Shown piece by piece: positions 1 to 11,293 of a DNA stretch of 42,224 nucleotides. Every line of letters starts with the position of its first letter. Positions within the stretch are counted from its first letter, which is position 1. The position numbers and the translations under genes are program-made. The notes under the pieces are model-generated. The model saw only the letters and a program-made list of their open reading frames with translations. It searched no databases and was not told where the DNA came from. Origin of the DNA: Terriglobia bacterium (lineage in GTDB: Bacteria > Acidobacteriota > Polarisedimenticolia > Polarisedimenticolales > JAIQFR01); contig JAIQFR010000027.1 of the NCBI GenBank assembly GCA_020073205.1, positions 1 to 42,224 of the forward strand, given 5' to 3'.

Positions 1-447
1 AGGCCTTCCCCGTCCCCGACGTTCGAGGGGCGGGATGTCTTCGCCCCGGCGGCGGCCTGGATCGCGCGCGGCACGGAGCTTCACCATTTCGGCGCGCCCG
101 CCGACGACCTCGTGAGGCTCGAGACCCTCCACCCGGCGTTCCGCCCGGGTACCGTCGCCCGGGTGCGGGTGCTCGTCGTGGACCGTTTCGGAAACGCGAC
201 GCTCGACCTCGCGCGGCGGGACGTCGAGCCGATTCTCTCCGCGGGGGCCCCGGCCCCGCGGATCGTCGTCGAGACGCCCGGCGGGCCGGTGATGGATCTG
301 CTCCGCACGTACGGCGACGGCGCACCGGGCCGGCCGTTCCTCCTGTTCAACTCCGCGGGCCACCTCGAGGTCGCCGTGCGGGAGGCCCGCGCCTCGGAGA
401 AGCTCGGCCTGACGCCGGGGAAGGAGGTGGCGGTCGCCATCCGCTGA
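1..447 (+). CDS. SAM hydroxide adenosyltransferase (DUF62 family), C-terminal part
   Basis: The open frame runs in from the left edge, so the N-terminus lies outside the window. About 148 codons are visible. Early residues read TFEGRDVFAPAAAWIARG, the signature of the SAM-dependent chlorinase/fluorinase/hydrolase family, followed by VDRFGNATLDL, which begins the C-terminal beta-barrel domain. Most bacterial members of this family hydrolyse S-adenosylmethionine to adenosine and methionine rather than halogenating it. The halide-site loop cannot be judged because it is outside the window, so hydrolase is the default reading. The gene points toward the DUF5989 gene on the other strand. Confidence 0.88.
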   Translation, partial: RPSPSPTFEGRDVFAPAAAWIARGTELHHFGAPADDLVRLETLHPAFRPGTVARVRVLVVDRFGNATLDLARRDVEPILSAGAPAPRIVVETPGGPVMDLLRTYGDGAPGRPFLLFNSAGHLEVAVREARASEKLGLTPGKEVAVAIR

Positions 448-503
448 GGCCGCGGCCGGCTCCGCAACCTCCGGGTCGGGTCAGGACCGCCCGCGTCGTC
501 CGG

Positions 504-662
504 TCAGAAGACCGTGTAGATGAACGGCGCCAACGCGCTTCCCGCCGTGAGAACGATGAGGAGCCCGAGCAGGAGCAGCAGAAGGACCAGCGGCAAGAGC
601 CAGTACTTCTTCCGCTGGGTCAGAAACTCCCAGATCTCCCGTACGACGCCGAGGTAGGACAA
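504..662 (-). CDS. DUF5989 family small membrane protein
   Basis: A 52-residue protein starting at a TTG with GAGGGGG just upstream. It has an amphipathic N-terminus (EIWEFLTQRKKYWLLP), one strongly hydrophobic helix at about residues 21-40, and ends GSALAPFIYTVF. The FLxxRKKxWLLP start and the APFIYT(V/L)F ending are the hallmarks of DUF5989, a short single-pass membrane protein that in other bacteria often sits beside carbamoyltransferase or SGNH/GDSL lipase genes. Its function is not known. Here it lies between the SAM hydroxide adenosyltransferase gene and a duplicated-domain protein, not in that usual context. No other start codon in frame nearby is convincing. Confidence 0.8.
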   Translation of the reverse strand: MSYLGVVREIWEFLTQRKKYWLLPLVLLLLLLGLLIVLTAGSALAPFIYTVF

Positions 663-713
663 CTTCCCCCTCGTTTCCTGGCGCCCGTGCCGCTCCGCGA
701 CCGGGCGGCCGTC

Positions 714-1181
714 CTACTCCCCTTCCACCGCGTTCCGCACGGTCACGACGAAGTGCTTCTGGACGAGGGTCACCTGTCGCTCGCCGAGCAGCGGCACGAA
801 CCGGGGCGCCGAGTTCAGGTAGTCGAGCACCCGTGCGCGCTCGGGGGGCATTCGAATCGCGAGGCGGCCGAGCAGGCTCGTCCCTCCGGCGAGGCTTATC
901 CGCACGGGGACCTCCTTCGCCCCCTTTTCGTCCGCCTCGGGCCCCAGCGCGTCGGGAGGGCATTGCACGAGGATGATCCCGGTCTTGTTGAGGAGAAGTC
1001 GGTCCTCGCCGCAGGCGAGGGGGACGAACTCCTCGGTCGGGTCGGTCAAGCGGTCGAGGATCGTCTCCGGTCCGCCGTGGGGGCCGGTCACCGACGTGAA
1101 GACGCTGCCGTCGAGGGTCCTCCCGTCGTCAAGCAGGATCCGTACCCGGGTCTCGATCTTGGGGACCTTGTAGAGATCCAT
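714..1181 (-). CDS. Uncharacterised protein with two tandem copies of a ~58-residue beta-rich unit
   Basis: 155 residues from the ATG at 1181. The frame is open upstream to 1238, but the Gly-rich extension there is only translation of a poly-G tract. Residues 13-72 and 93-148 look like two copies of one unit: VRIxLxxGxxLxG near the start, a leucine/aspartate-rich middle (ILDRLT against VLDYLN), then EFVPL or RFVPL and a closing hydrophobic strand (KTGIILV against KHFVVTV). No signal peptide or membrane helix is visible. I do not recognise a named family with certainty; a small beta-barrel domain such as those found with DUF4388 proteins is likely. It is divergent from the DUF4388 gene, so the two may share regulation. 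Confidence 0.75.
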   Translation of the reverse strand: MDLYKVPKIETRVRILLDDGRTLDGSVFTSVTGPHGGPETILDRLTDPTEEFVPLACGEDRLLLNKTGIILVQCPPDALGPEADEKGAKEVPVRISLAGGTSLLGRLAIRMPPERARVLDYLNSAPRFVPLLGERQVTLVQKHFVVTVRNAVEGE

Positions 1182-1186
1182 GGCTT

Positions 1187-1197
1187 CCCCCCCCCCC
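1187..1197 (-). repeat. Homopolymeric G11 tract in the 5' leader of the duplicated-domain gene
   Basis: Eleven consecutive C on the plus strand, read as G11 on the coding strand of the minus gene, starts six bases upstream of its ATG at 1181. The tract occupies the ribosome-binding-site position. Such tracts are prone to slipped-strand length change, which would alter Shine-Dalgarno strength or spacing. Assembly error in the tract is also possible. Confidence 0.7.
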
Positions 1198-1262
1198 GCT
1201 CCGGTGACCACCCCGCCGCGCTCTGCCGAGTGTAGCATGTGCCTCCCTTTCGAATATGGGGC

Positions 1263-1290
1263 TTGCCGCGTCCGTTTGGGGGCCTAGATT
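1263..1290 (+). promoter_or_regulatory. Candidate sigma70-type promoter for the DUF4388 gene
   Basis: TTGCCG at 1263-1268 and TAGATT at 1285-1290 are separated by 16 bases and match the consensus at four of six positions each. The predicted start near 1297 would give a leader of about 13 bases. It lies between divergent genes. This is a pattern match only. Confidence 0.3.
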
Positions 1291-1309
1291 TTCCCGTGGG
1301 GAGCCATCG

Positions 1310-2548
1310 ATGGCGCTGTTCGGAAGTCTCCATAGCATGCCGTTGACCGACGTGCTTCAGTGGCTCGGCACGACCCGGAAGACGGGCACGTTGTTCATCG
1401 AGCGGAACAAGGTCGTCAAGCAGATCGTGTTCCGGGAAGGGCGGGTCGCCGCCTGCTCGTCGGAGGACCCGCCGGAGCTGCTCGGGCACTACCTGGTCGG
1501 ACAGGGGAAGATCACCGAGGAGGTCCTCCGACAGGCTCTCGCCCGCCAATCGGAGACGCGGGAGCACCTCGGAAAGATCCTGCTCGACATGCAGGCCCTG
1601 TCGACCGAGGACCTGAGGCGCCACCTCGCGGCCAAGGCCGAGGAGACGATCTACAGCCTGTTCGATTGGGACGAGGCGGAGTTCCGCTTCGACGAGGGGG
1701 GCGAGCCATCCCCCCACGTCTTCCCGGTCCAGCTGGAGATCGAGGACATCCTGCTCCGTGGGCTCAAACGCTTCGACGAGATGAAGCGAATCCGGACGGT
1801 GTTCAACGATCCGGGGATCGTGCTGCGGAAGACCGACCGTCAGCCGCCGGCGGAGGTGTTCAAGAACCGGACCGCGAAGGGCATCCACGAGCTGATCACC
1901 GGCGACCGGACGGTCGCGGAGATCCTCCTCCACGCGCACGCCTCCGAATTCCTCGTCACCAAGTTCCTGTTCGAGTTGTTCCGGAACGGCATGGTCGAGA
2001 TCGCGGAAGTGCGGCAGGTCAGCCCCGATTTCACCCAGGGGGCGGCCTCGCGCCCCGAGGAAGCGCCGGTCGACTGCGTCGCGCAGGCCGTGGCGCAGCG
2101 CACGGAGGTCGAGAACGAGACGGCCCGATCCGCGGTACCCGAGGCCGGGCCGCCCCGGGTGTCGCCGGGGACCGAGTTGGAAGCGGCGCGGGCCCTGATG
2201 GCGCGGGGCGAATTCGAGGGCGCCCTGGACATCCTGAACGAGCTTTACCGTGCGCGCCCCAGCGACGAGTCGCTCCGCCGCCTGGTCGCGGAGGCCGAGG
2301 CGGCCTTCGTCGACAAGGCCTACCGGCATTACGTCCCCCCGAACAAGGTCCCGCTGCTCCGCTGCCCGGCGGAGTCCCTGACCGGCGAGGAGTTGTCGCC
2401 GGTCGAGTTCTTCCTGTTGAGCCGCTTCAACGGGACGTGGGACGTCCGGTCGATCATCCAGATCACCCCGATCCGTGAGGTGGACGCGCTCAGAACGCTG
2501 AAACGGATGCGGGAGAAGGGATACGTCGAGCTGCGAGACCCCAAGTGA
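1310..2548 (+). CDS. DUF4388 (PATAN) domain protein
   Basis: 412 residues from the ATG at 1310, with GTGGGGAG upstream. The first ~40 residues (MALFGSLHSMPLTDVLQWLG, then a KTGTLFIE stretch and IVFREGRVAACSS) are the classic DUF4388/PATAN domain. A helical stretch follows (YLVGQGKITEEVLRQAL, LGKILLDMQALSTEDLRRHL) resembling the N-terminal module of GspE/PilB-type ATPases. Residues ~310-345 resemble a TPR pair, and the C-terminus is winged-helix-like (LSRFNGTWDVRSIIQ, then ALRTLKRMREKGYVEL). DUF4388 proteins in deltaproteobacteria and acidobacteria are linked to gliding and two-component signalling, probably as protein-interaction adaptors. The exact role here is unknown. Confidence 0.88.
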   Translation: MALFGSLHSMPLTDVLQWLGTTRKTGTLFIERNKVVKQIVFREGRVAACSSEDPPELLGHYLVGQGKITEEVLRQALARQSETREHLGKILLDMQALSTEDLRRHLAAKAEETIYSLFDWDEAEFRFDEGGEPSPHVFPVQLEIEDILLRGLKRFDEMKRIRTVFNDPGIVLRKTDRQPPAEVFKNRTAKGIHELITGDRTVAEILLHAHASEFLVTKFLFELFRNGMVEIAEVRQVSPDFTQGAASRPEEAPVDCVAQAVAQRTEVENETARSAVPEAGPPRVSPGTELEAARALMARGEFEGALDILNELYRARPSDESLRRLVAEAEAAFVDKAYRHYVPPNKVPLLRCPAESLTGEELSPVEFFLLSRFNGTWDVRSIIQITPIREVDALRTLKRMREKGYVELRDPK

Positions 2549-2659
2549 TCCGTCCCCGGTATCTCTTCCGGCGCGCTTTGCATCTCTAAAGAGTCTCGAC
2601 GGTCTCGGTGGGGGCATGGGTGCCTCCAGGACCGGAGACGGGACCTGCGGGAGGCTGGC

Positions 2660-2863
2660 GTGCCGATTTACGAGTTCAAGTGTCGCGCATGCGGTCGCCG
2701 GTTCGAGGCCATCCGTCCGATGGGTGACAGCGGCTCGGCCCTCGAGTGCCCTGACTGCGGCGCTGGGACTCCCGAGAAGCAGCTCTCGGTCTTCGCGGCT
2801 TCGACGGGCTGGAATCGTGACGCCCGACCGGCCCGGTCGTCCTGCCGGTCAGGTTTCAGCTGA
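2660..2863 (+). CDS. FmdB-type zinc ribbon protein
   Basis: 67 residues from a GTG at 2660 behind GGGAGGC. It begins MPIYEFKCRACG and carries Cys8-x2-Cys11 and Cys30-x2-Cys33, the single zinc ribbon of the FmdB/putative regulatory protein family. The C-terminal third is low-complexity (SCRSGFS ending), as is common. FmdB proteins are widespread and often called regulatory, but no biochemical role is settled. Its last 8 bases overlap the 3' end of acpS on the opposite strand, so the two genes are convergent. Confidence 0.82.
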   Translation: MPIYEFKCRACGRRFEAIRPMGDSGSALECPDCGAGTPEKQLSVFAASTGWNRDARPARSSCRSGFS

Positions 2864-3266
2864 GCGAGCTGACGGGATCCCGGTCGGGCTCCCCCTCCAG
2901 AACGACCACCGCGCCGGCCACTCCCCTCTGGTGGGTCAGGGTGACGTGCGCACGCCGCACTCCCATGCGGTCCGCCCGTTCCCGGGCCGCCCCGAGGAGC
3001 TGGAGCACGGGGCGTCCGTCCTCCGTCCGGATTACTTCAACCTGCTGGAAAGTAAGGCCTTGGGACCAGCCTGTCCCCAGGGCCTTGAGACAGGCCTCCT
3101 TCGCCGCGAACCTGGCCGCGAGAGCCTGAGTCCTGTCCGCCCGCGTCGAGCAATCGGCAAGCTCCCTGGACGTGAAGACCCGGTCCTCGAATCGGCTGCC
3201 GTGTTCCCCGAGAGCCCGGACAAGTCTCGAGACCTCCAATAGGTCGAATCCGATCCCCAGGATCAT
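2856..3266 (-). CDS. acpS: Holo-[acyl-carrier-protein] synthase
   Basis: 136 residues from the ATG at 3266; a GGGGG run lies close upstream. It transfers 4'-phosphopantetheine from CoA to the serine of acyl carrier protein, activating it for fatty-acid synthesis. GIGFDLLEVSRL near the start supplies the magnesium-binding Asp8, and FAAKEACLKALGTG supplies Glu57; the C-terminus has the family's VTLTHQRGVAGAVVV strand. Length is slightly above the usual ~120-125 because of a short tail. An upstream in-frame ATG at 3293 is possible but adds residues the family lacks. The gene is divergent from the NYN-domain gene and convergent with the FmdB gene. Confidence 0.92.
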   Translation of the reverse strand: MILGIGFDLLEVSRLVRALGEHGSRFEDRVFTSRELADCSTRADRTQALAARFAAKEACLKALGTGWSQGLTFQQVEVIRTEDGRPVLQLLGAARERADRMGVRRAHVTLTHQRGVAGAVVVLEGEPDRDPVSSLS

Positions 3267-3314
3267 CACGCCCCCGTCGCGAGCCAACTCCATCGTCGGG
3301 TCGGGCCGTCGGAA

Positions 3315-3323
3315 TGGTATAAT
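3315..3323 (+). promoter_or_regulatory. Extended -10 promoter element upstream of the NYN-domain gene
   Basis: TGGTATAAT has a perfect TATAAT hexamer at 3318-3323 preceded by the TGn extension. No good -35 hexamer is seen 16-18 bases upstream, as is typical of extended -10 promoters. It lies about 115 bases before the GTG at 3439, giving a leader of about 110 bases. A near-identical element precedes the EF-G2 gene. Confidence 0.5.
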
Positions 3324-3438
3324 ACGCGCGCTTCGCTGCGCTTCCAGCGTCAGGGAAGTATTTGTTGACAAAAGACTTGTCTCCCGGTTGCCCCTTGCGA
3401 GCGAGGAACATGGGCCGTTCGTCACGCGAGATTCGCCC

Positions 3439-5049
3439 GTGAGCCGCCCCGAGCGCGAGATCTTCGACCGGCTCGGCGCGAAGGGGCTGGTTCGCGTCTT
3501 GGACGACCTCCTCGACCCTGGGCACCTGGTCCGTCTCGCCAACGCCTGCGGGCTTCGCTATCCCGGAATGCGGACCCAGTCCCAGAAGCGGGCGCGGATC
3601 CTCGCGGACCTGGCCGAGCGCGCGGGTCGAGAGGACAACCCGCGCAAGACGATCTTCCGCACGCTTCGCAAGGAGACCGCGGAGGCCGCGAGAGCGTGGG
3701 GTGCGCTCTCCCCGGCGGAGCGGGAGAGCGAGCTCAAGGAGGACCAGGACGGTCCCGCCGGCCGAAAAGTCGGACTGCGGTTGTTCCTGTTGGCGACCGA
3801 TTCCTCGGACGCGGCCGGCGACGCGGCCCTTTCGCGACTGCTGGCGCGCGAGGAGGCCCGGGCGGAGGCGGCGCTCCCCTCGGCGCCGCCGGTGGCGCGC
3901 GACCCGGAGATCGTGGCGCGAGAGGCCGCCCGCCTGAGGAAGAAGGTCGCCGAGCTCCAGAAGAAGGTCGCCTACGTGGAAGGACAGATCGCCAAGGGAC
4001 GCGACTCCGAGAAGGCGCTGAAACGCGACCTCATGCAGCGCAAGGGGGAGCTGGCGGAGGCGCGGATGCTCAACGAGCAGCTCCGGCGCGAGCTGCAGGA
4101 CGCGCGCGGCGCCTCGACCGACTCCCCCACCGCTCAACCGTCGCCGGCGCCGCTCGAGGCGGCCGTCGCGGAGATCGCGGGCTCGGTGCGCAAGATCGCG
4201 GCCGAGCAGCGCCGCCTCGCGCACCGGCTCGAGAAGATGTCGGAGGCGGCTCCGCCCGCCACGACGCTCTCCCCCGAGGCCCTCGGACCGGTGACGAGCG
4301 GGATCGAGGAGCTCCAGAAGGAGATCGCAGGACTGAGGCGGGAGCGACGCAAGGACCTCCAGGAGCAGGGCGGCCGCCTGGACGGTCTGACGGGCGAGGT
4401 GAGGTCCTACCGCGTCGCCGCCCAGGCGGCGGCCCCGGCCCCGAAATCCGCGCCGCGGCGCAAGGGGGACCCGGAGCGGGTCGGCGTGTTCGTCGACGTC
4501 CAGAACATGTACTACGCCGCGAGGCAGCTCAAGGGGAAGCTGGATTTCGACGCGCTGATCCAGGCCGCCGTGCGGGACCGGCGGCTGATCCAGGCGACCG
4601 CCTACGTCGTGGAGACGAAGGAGATCGACCAATCCGGCTTCATCGCGATGCTCGAGCAGCGCGCGATCGAGGTCCGCCGCAAGACCCTGAAGATCCGCTC
4701 CGACGGCTCCATGAAGGGCGACTGGGACATGGAGATGGCTCTCGACATCCTCGACGCGGCTTCCCGCCTCGACGTGGTGGTGCTCGTGTCCGGGGACGGC
4801 GACTTCACGTCCCTCGTCAACAGGGTGAAGGGCATCGGGCCGCGAGTCGAGGTGATCGGTTTCCCCCGCAACACCGCCAAGTCGCTCCTCGAAGCCGCCG
4901 ACCGGTTCCAGCCGCTCGACCGGAAGTACATGATCCGGACCGGCACGGAGACACGCCCTGCCGCCGGGCCGGAGGAGCCGCTTCCGACGAGCCTCGCCCC
5001 CGAGCCCGCGCCGCGAGAGGAGCCGGCGCCGGCGGGCCACGCCCGATAA
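3439..5049 (+). CDS. Coiled-coil protein with C-terminal NYN (LabA/DUF88-like) domain
   Basis: 536 residues if the GTG at 3439 is used. The frame is open further upstream, but that part overlaps acpS and the promoter and does not look coding. Three parts are visible: an N-terminal helical domain of ~115 residues (REIFDRLGAKGLVRVLDDLL onward); a charged coiled coil at about 155-320 (KKVAELQKKVAYVEGQIAKG, then LRRELQDA); and an NYN domain at about 348-493. NYN domains are PIN-like RNases whose metal site uses acidic residues; Asp353 in VFVDVQNMYY and Asp453/Asp455 in SGDGDF are in the expected places. The RNA target is unknown. The permease gene follows 28 bases later. Confidence 0.85.
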   Translation: MSRPEREIFDRLGAKGLVRVLDDLLDPGHLVRLANACGLRYPGMRTQSQKRARILADLAERAGREDNPRKTIFRTLRKETAEAARAWGALSPAERESELKEDQDGPAGRKVGLRLFLLATDSSDAAGDAALSRLLAREEARAEAALPSAPPVARDPEIVAREAARLRKKVAELQKKVAYVEGQIAKGRDSEKALKRDLMQRKGELAEARMLNEQLRRELQDARGASTDSPTAQPSPAPLEAAVAEIAGSVRKIAAEQRRLAHRLEKMSEAAPPATTLSPEALGPVTSGIEELQKEIAGLRRERRKDLQEQGGRLDGLTGEVRSYRVAAQAAAPAPKSAPRRKGDPERVGVFVDVQNMYYAARQLKGKLDFDALIQAAVRDRRLIQATAYVVETKEIDQSGFIAMLEQRAIEVRRKTLKIRSDGSMKGDWDMEMALDILDAASRLDVVVLVSGDGDFTSLVNRVKGIGPRVEVIGFPRNTAKSLLEAADRFQPLDRKYMIRTGTETRPAAGPEEPLPTSLAPEPAPREEPAPAGHAR

Positions 5050-5077
5050 CGACGCCCGTCCCGGACTCGGAGGCACG

Positions 5078-6493
5078 ATGAGCATGTCGATCCTTCGGAC
5101 CAAGCCGCTGACCCGGCTTATGGCGGACGCCAGCGATGAGCGCCACGCGCTTCGGAAGACCCTGCGCGCGTGGGACCTCGTCGCCATCGGCATCGGCTGC
5201 ATCATCGGGGTCGGGATCTTCGTGCTGCCCGGCGTGCAGGCCGAGAGGAACGCGGGACCGGGGATCATGCTGTCGTTCGCCATCGCCGCGGTGGCCTGCG
5301 CCTGCTCCGCGCTCTCCTACGCCGAGCTGGCCGCGATGATCCCGATCTCCGGCTCGGCCTACACTTACGGCTACGCCACCCTGGGCGAGATCTTCGGCTG
5401 GATCATCGGCTGGGACCTCATTCTCGAGTACATGGTCGGAGCCGTCCTCGTCGCCACGGGCTGGTCCGCGTATCTCGTCAACCTCCTGGAGGTCTCGGGG
5501 ATCAAGCTCCCGCACGCCCTCTGCGCGTCGCCGTGGGACAAGGTCCCGGGCGTGTTCAACCTCCCGGCCGTCGCGATCGTCGCGTTCCTGTCCTGGCTCC
5601 TCGTGCGAGGGATCAAGGAGAGCTCCAGGGTCAATCTCACCATCGTGATCGTGAAGGTCGCGGTCATCCTGCTGTTCATCGTCGTGACCGCGGGACACGT
5701 CGATCCCTCCCACTGGCGGCCGTTCGCGCCGTTCGGGTTCGCCGGGATCGTTCGCGCGGCGGGCATCGTCTTCCTCGCCTACGTCGGCTTCGACGCGGTC
5801 TCCACCACCGCAGAGGAGGCCGTGAATCCCCAACGCGACATGCCGATCGGCATCATGGGCTCCCTCGTCGTCGCGACGGTCCTCTACATGACCGTGGCCG
5901 CGATCATGACCGGAATCGTCCCCTACAAGGAGCTCGGCGTCGCGGACCCCGTGGCCTTGGTCGTCAACCGGCTGCAGATGCCCTGGGTGTCCATCGTGAT
6001 CAGCATCGGCGCCATCGCCGGCATCACCAGCGTCCTCCTGGTCCTGCTCATGGGCCAGCCCAGGATCCTCTTCGCGATGTCGCGGGACGGCCTGCTTCCG
6101 CAGGGGCTCGCTCGCGTTCACCCCCGTTTCAAGACGCCCTACGTGACCACGGCTCTGACCGGGACGATCGTCGCGATCGCGGCCGCGCTGACCCCGATCG
6201 ACGTCTCGGCGGAGCTGTGCTCCATCGGCACGCTCTTCGCCTTCATCATCGTGTGCGCCGGGGTGACGGTGCTGCGGGTCACGCGCCCCGACCTCTCCCG
6301 GCCGTTCCGCGTCCCCTTCTTCCCGGTCACGACCGTCGTGGGCGCACTTATGTGCCTCGGCCTGATGGCGATGCTCCCGCTGGCGACCTGGATCCGGTTC
6401 GTCGGGTGGTTCGCGGTCGGGATGCTGGTCTACGCTTTCTACGGCTACCGCCGCAGCGCCCTGGGTCCGAACGGACCCCGGGAAGCGCCGTAG
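5078..6493 (+). CDS. APC-superfamily amino acid permease (cationic amino acid transporter type)
   Basis: 471 residues from an ATG behind GGAGG. It is an integral membrane protein with about 12 hydrophobic helices. The first helix holds the APC signature GIGCIIGVGIFVLPG; further conserved segments are SYAELAAMIP, GSAYTYGY, FLAYVGFDAVSTTAEEAVNP and RILFAMSRDGLLP. These match the CAT/YfnA branch, which takes up amino acids with protons. Substrate choice cannot be read from sequence. The gene is 28 bases downstream of the NYN gene in the same direction and ends 15 bases from the convergent lpxH. Confidence 0.9.
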   Translation: MSMSILRTKPLTRLMADASDERHALRKTLRAWDLVAIGIGCIIGVGIFVLPGVQAERNAGPGIMLSFAIAAVACACSALSYAELAAMIPISGSAYTYGYATLGEIFGWIIGWDLILEYMVGAVLVATGWSAYLVNLLEVSGIKLPHALCASPWDKVPGVFNLPAVAIVAFLSWLLVRGIKESSRVNLTIVIVKVAVILLFIVVTAGHVDPSHWRPFAPFGFAGIVRAAGIVFLAYVGFDAVSTTAEEAVNPQRDMPIGIMGSLVVATVLYMTVAAIMTGIVPYKELGVADPVALVVNRLQMPWVSIVISIGAIAGITSVLLVLLMGQPRILFAMSRDGLLPQGLARVHPRFKTPYVTTALTGTIVAIAAALTPIDVSAELCSIGTLFAFIIVCAGVTVLRVTRPDLSRPFRVPFFPVTTVVGALMCLGLMAMLPLATWIRFVGWFAVGMLVYAFYGYRRSALGPNGPREAP

Positions 6494-6508
6494 CCGCGAC
6501 GTCGCGCG

Positions 6509-10336
<3,828 letters not shown>

Positions 10337-10346
10337 CGACGCGCTC

Positions 10347-11237
10347 CTATTCCGGGGCTCCTCGGAGCGCCTCCGCCACGTCCCGCACCAGGACGCGCCC
10401 CCCCCGGGCGCGGACCAAACCGAGGATCCCCAAGCGGGTCAGCGCAAAATCGTACCGCGTGGGGTCGTCGGGGTCGAGCCGCTTGAGCGCCTCGGTGACC
10501 TCCACCGCGGCTCCCCACGACGACGAGCGGCGCCGCGTCCACCCGAGCGCCCGCGCGAGCCGCTCCATGTGGACGTCGAGAGGGACCACGAGCCTCCGCG
10601 GCGAGACTCGCCTCCAGACGCCGCAGTCGAGCCCGTCCTCGGGCCGTACCATCCAGCGCAGGTAGAGGCAGTGCCGCTTGCAGGCCGACCCGTCCCGCGG
10701 GCGCGGGAGGAGCCAGCGTGCCCTCGCGCGCTCCTTCTCCGCGCCTTCCCCGCCGCTCGGTGCCGGGTCGAGAGCGTAGAGGGCGTCCGCGAACGCGTCC
10801 ATCGCCGGCCCGAGGTGCGCGCTGCCGGGATCAGGATCGTGCCTCACGAAGAACGACTCGAGCGACCCGTCCGACTCCCGGGCGCGCCGGATCCATCCGA
10901 GCAGACGCGCCACCTCCCCGCCGCCGGTGAACCGGTGGCGGAAGTCTGCGAGGTGCCGGCCATCCCTGGTCGGATCGAACGATTCGAGGAAGAGGCTCGG
11001 ACGTGGTCCGAGAACGCGGAGAAGCCGCTCGAGACTCGACCGGATCGACTCGACGCGGCCGTACGCGAGACTCGCCGCGAGGAGGCCCGCCAGCTCGCGA
11101 TCGTCCGCGCGGTCGTAGCGCCGCACCATGCCGAGGGGATCACTGTCGAGGAAGCCCCGCTCGTACCTGCGCGCGAACGCGTCGAGGCTGGCGCGCATCG
11201 CGTCCAGATTCAGGCCGATGCGACGGCCGGGCTGCAT
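10347..11237 (-). CDS. TIGR02757 (DUF2400) family protein
   Basis: 296 residues from the ATG at 11237. The conserved blocks FLDSDPLGMVRRYDRADDRE, LAYGRVESIRSSLERLL, RHRFTGGGEVARLLGW and CLYLRWMVRPEDGLDCGVW identify the TIGR02757/DUF2400 family, common in Bacteroidetes, deltaproteobacteria and acidobacteria. The C-terminal part (PLDVHMERLARALGW) looks like a helix-hairpin-helix DNA-glycosylase fold. The function is not established. The neighbouring endonuclease IV makes a DNA-repair role attractive, but this is inference. No strong ribosome-binding site is seen at the chosen start. Confidence 0.86.
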   Translation of the reverse strand: MQPGRRIGLNLDAMRASLDAFARRYERGFLDSDPLGMVRRYDRADDRELAGLLAASLAYGRVESIRSSLERLLRVLGPRPSLFLESFDPTRDGRHLADFRHRFTGGGEVARLLGWIRRARESDGSLESFFVRHDPDPGSAHLGPAMDAFADALYALDPAPSGGEGAEKERARARWLLPRPRDGSACKRHCLYLRWMVRPEDGLDCGVWRRVSPRRLVVPLDVHMERLARALGWTRRRSSSWGAAVEVTEALKRLDPDDPTRYDFALTRLGILGLVRARGGRVLVRDVAEALRGAPE

Positions 11238-11293
11238 GCGCCCATGGTAACAGCGGAGGGCGGATCCCGCGCCGCGGCGAGGGGCGAGGCGAA

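Noticed and set aside
3037-5283. A 748-codon minus-strand frame over the NYN gene
   Set aside because: Low-complexity Arg/Leu/Gly product, opposite to a coherent coiled-coil plus NYN protein; only a shadow.
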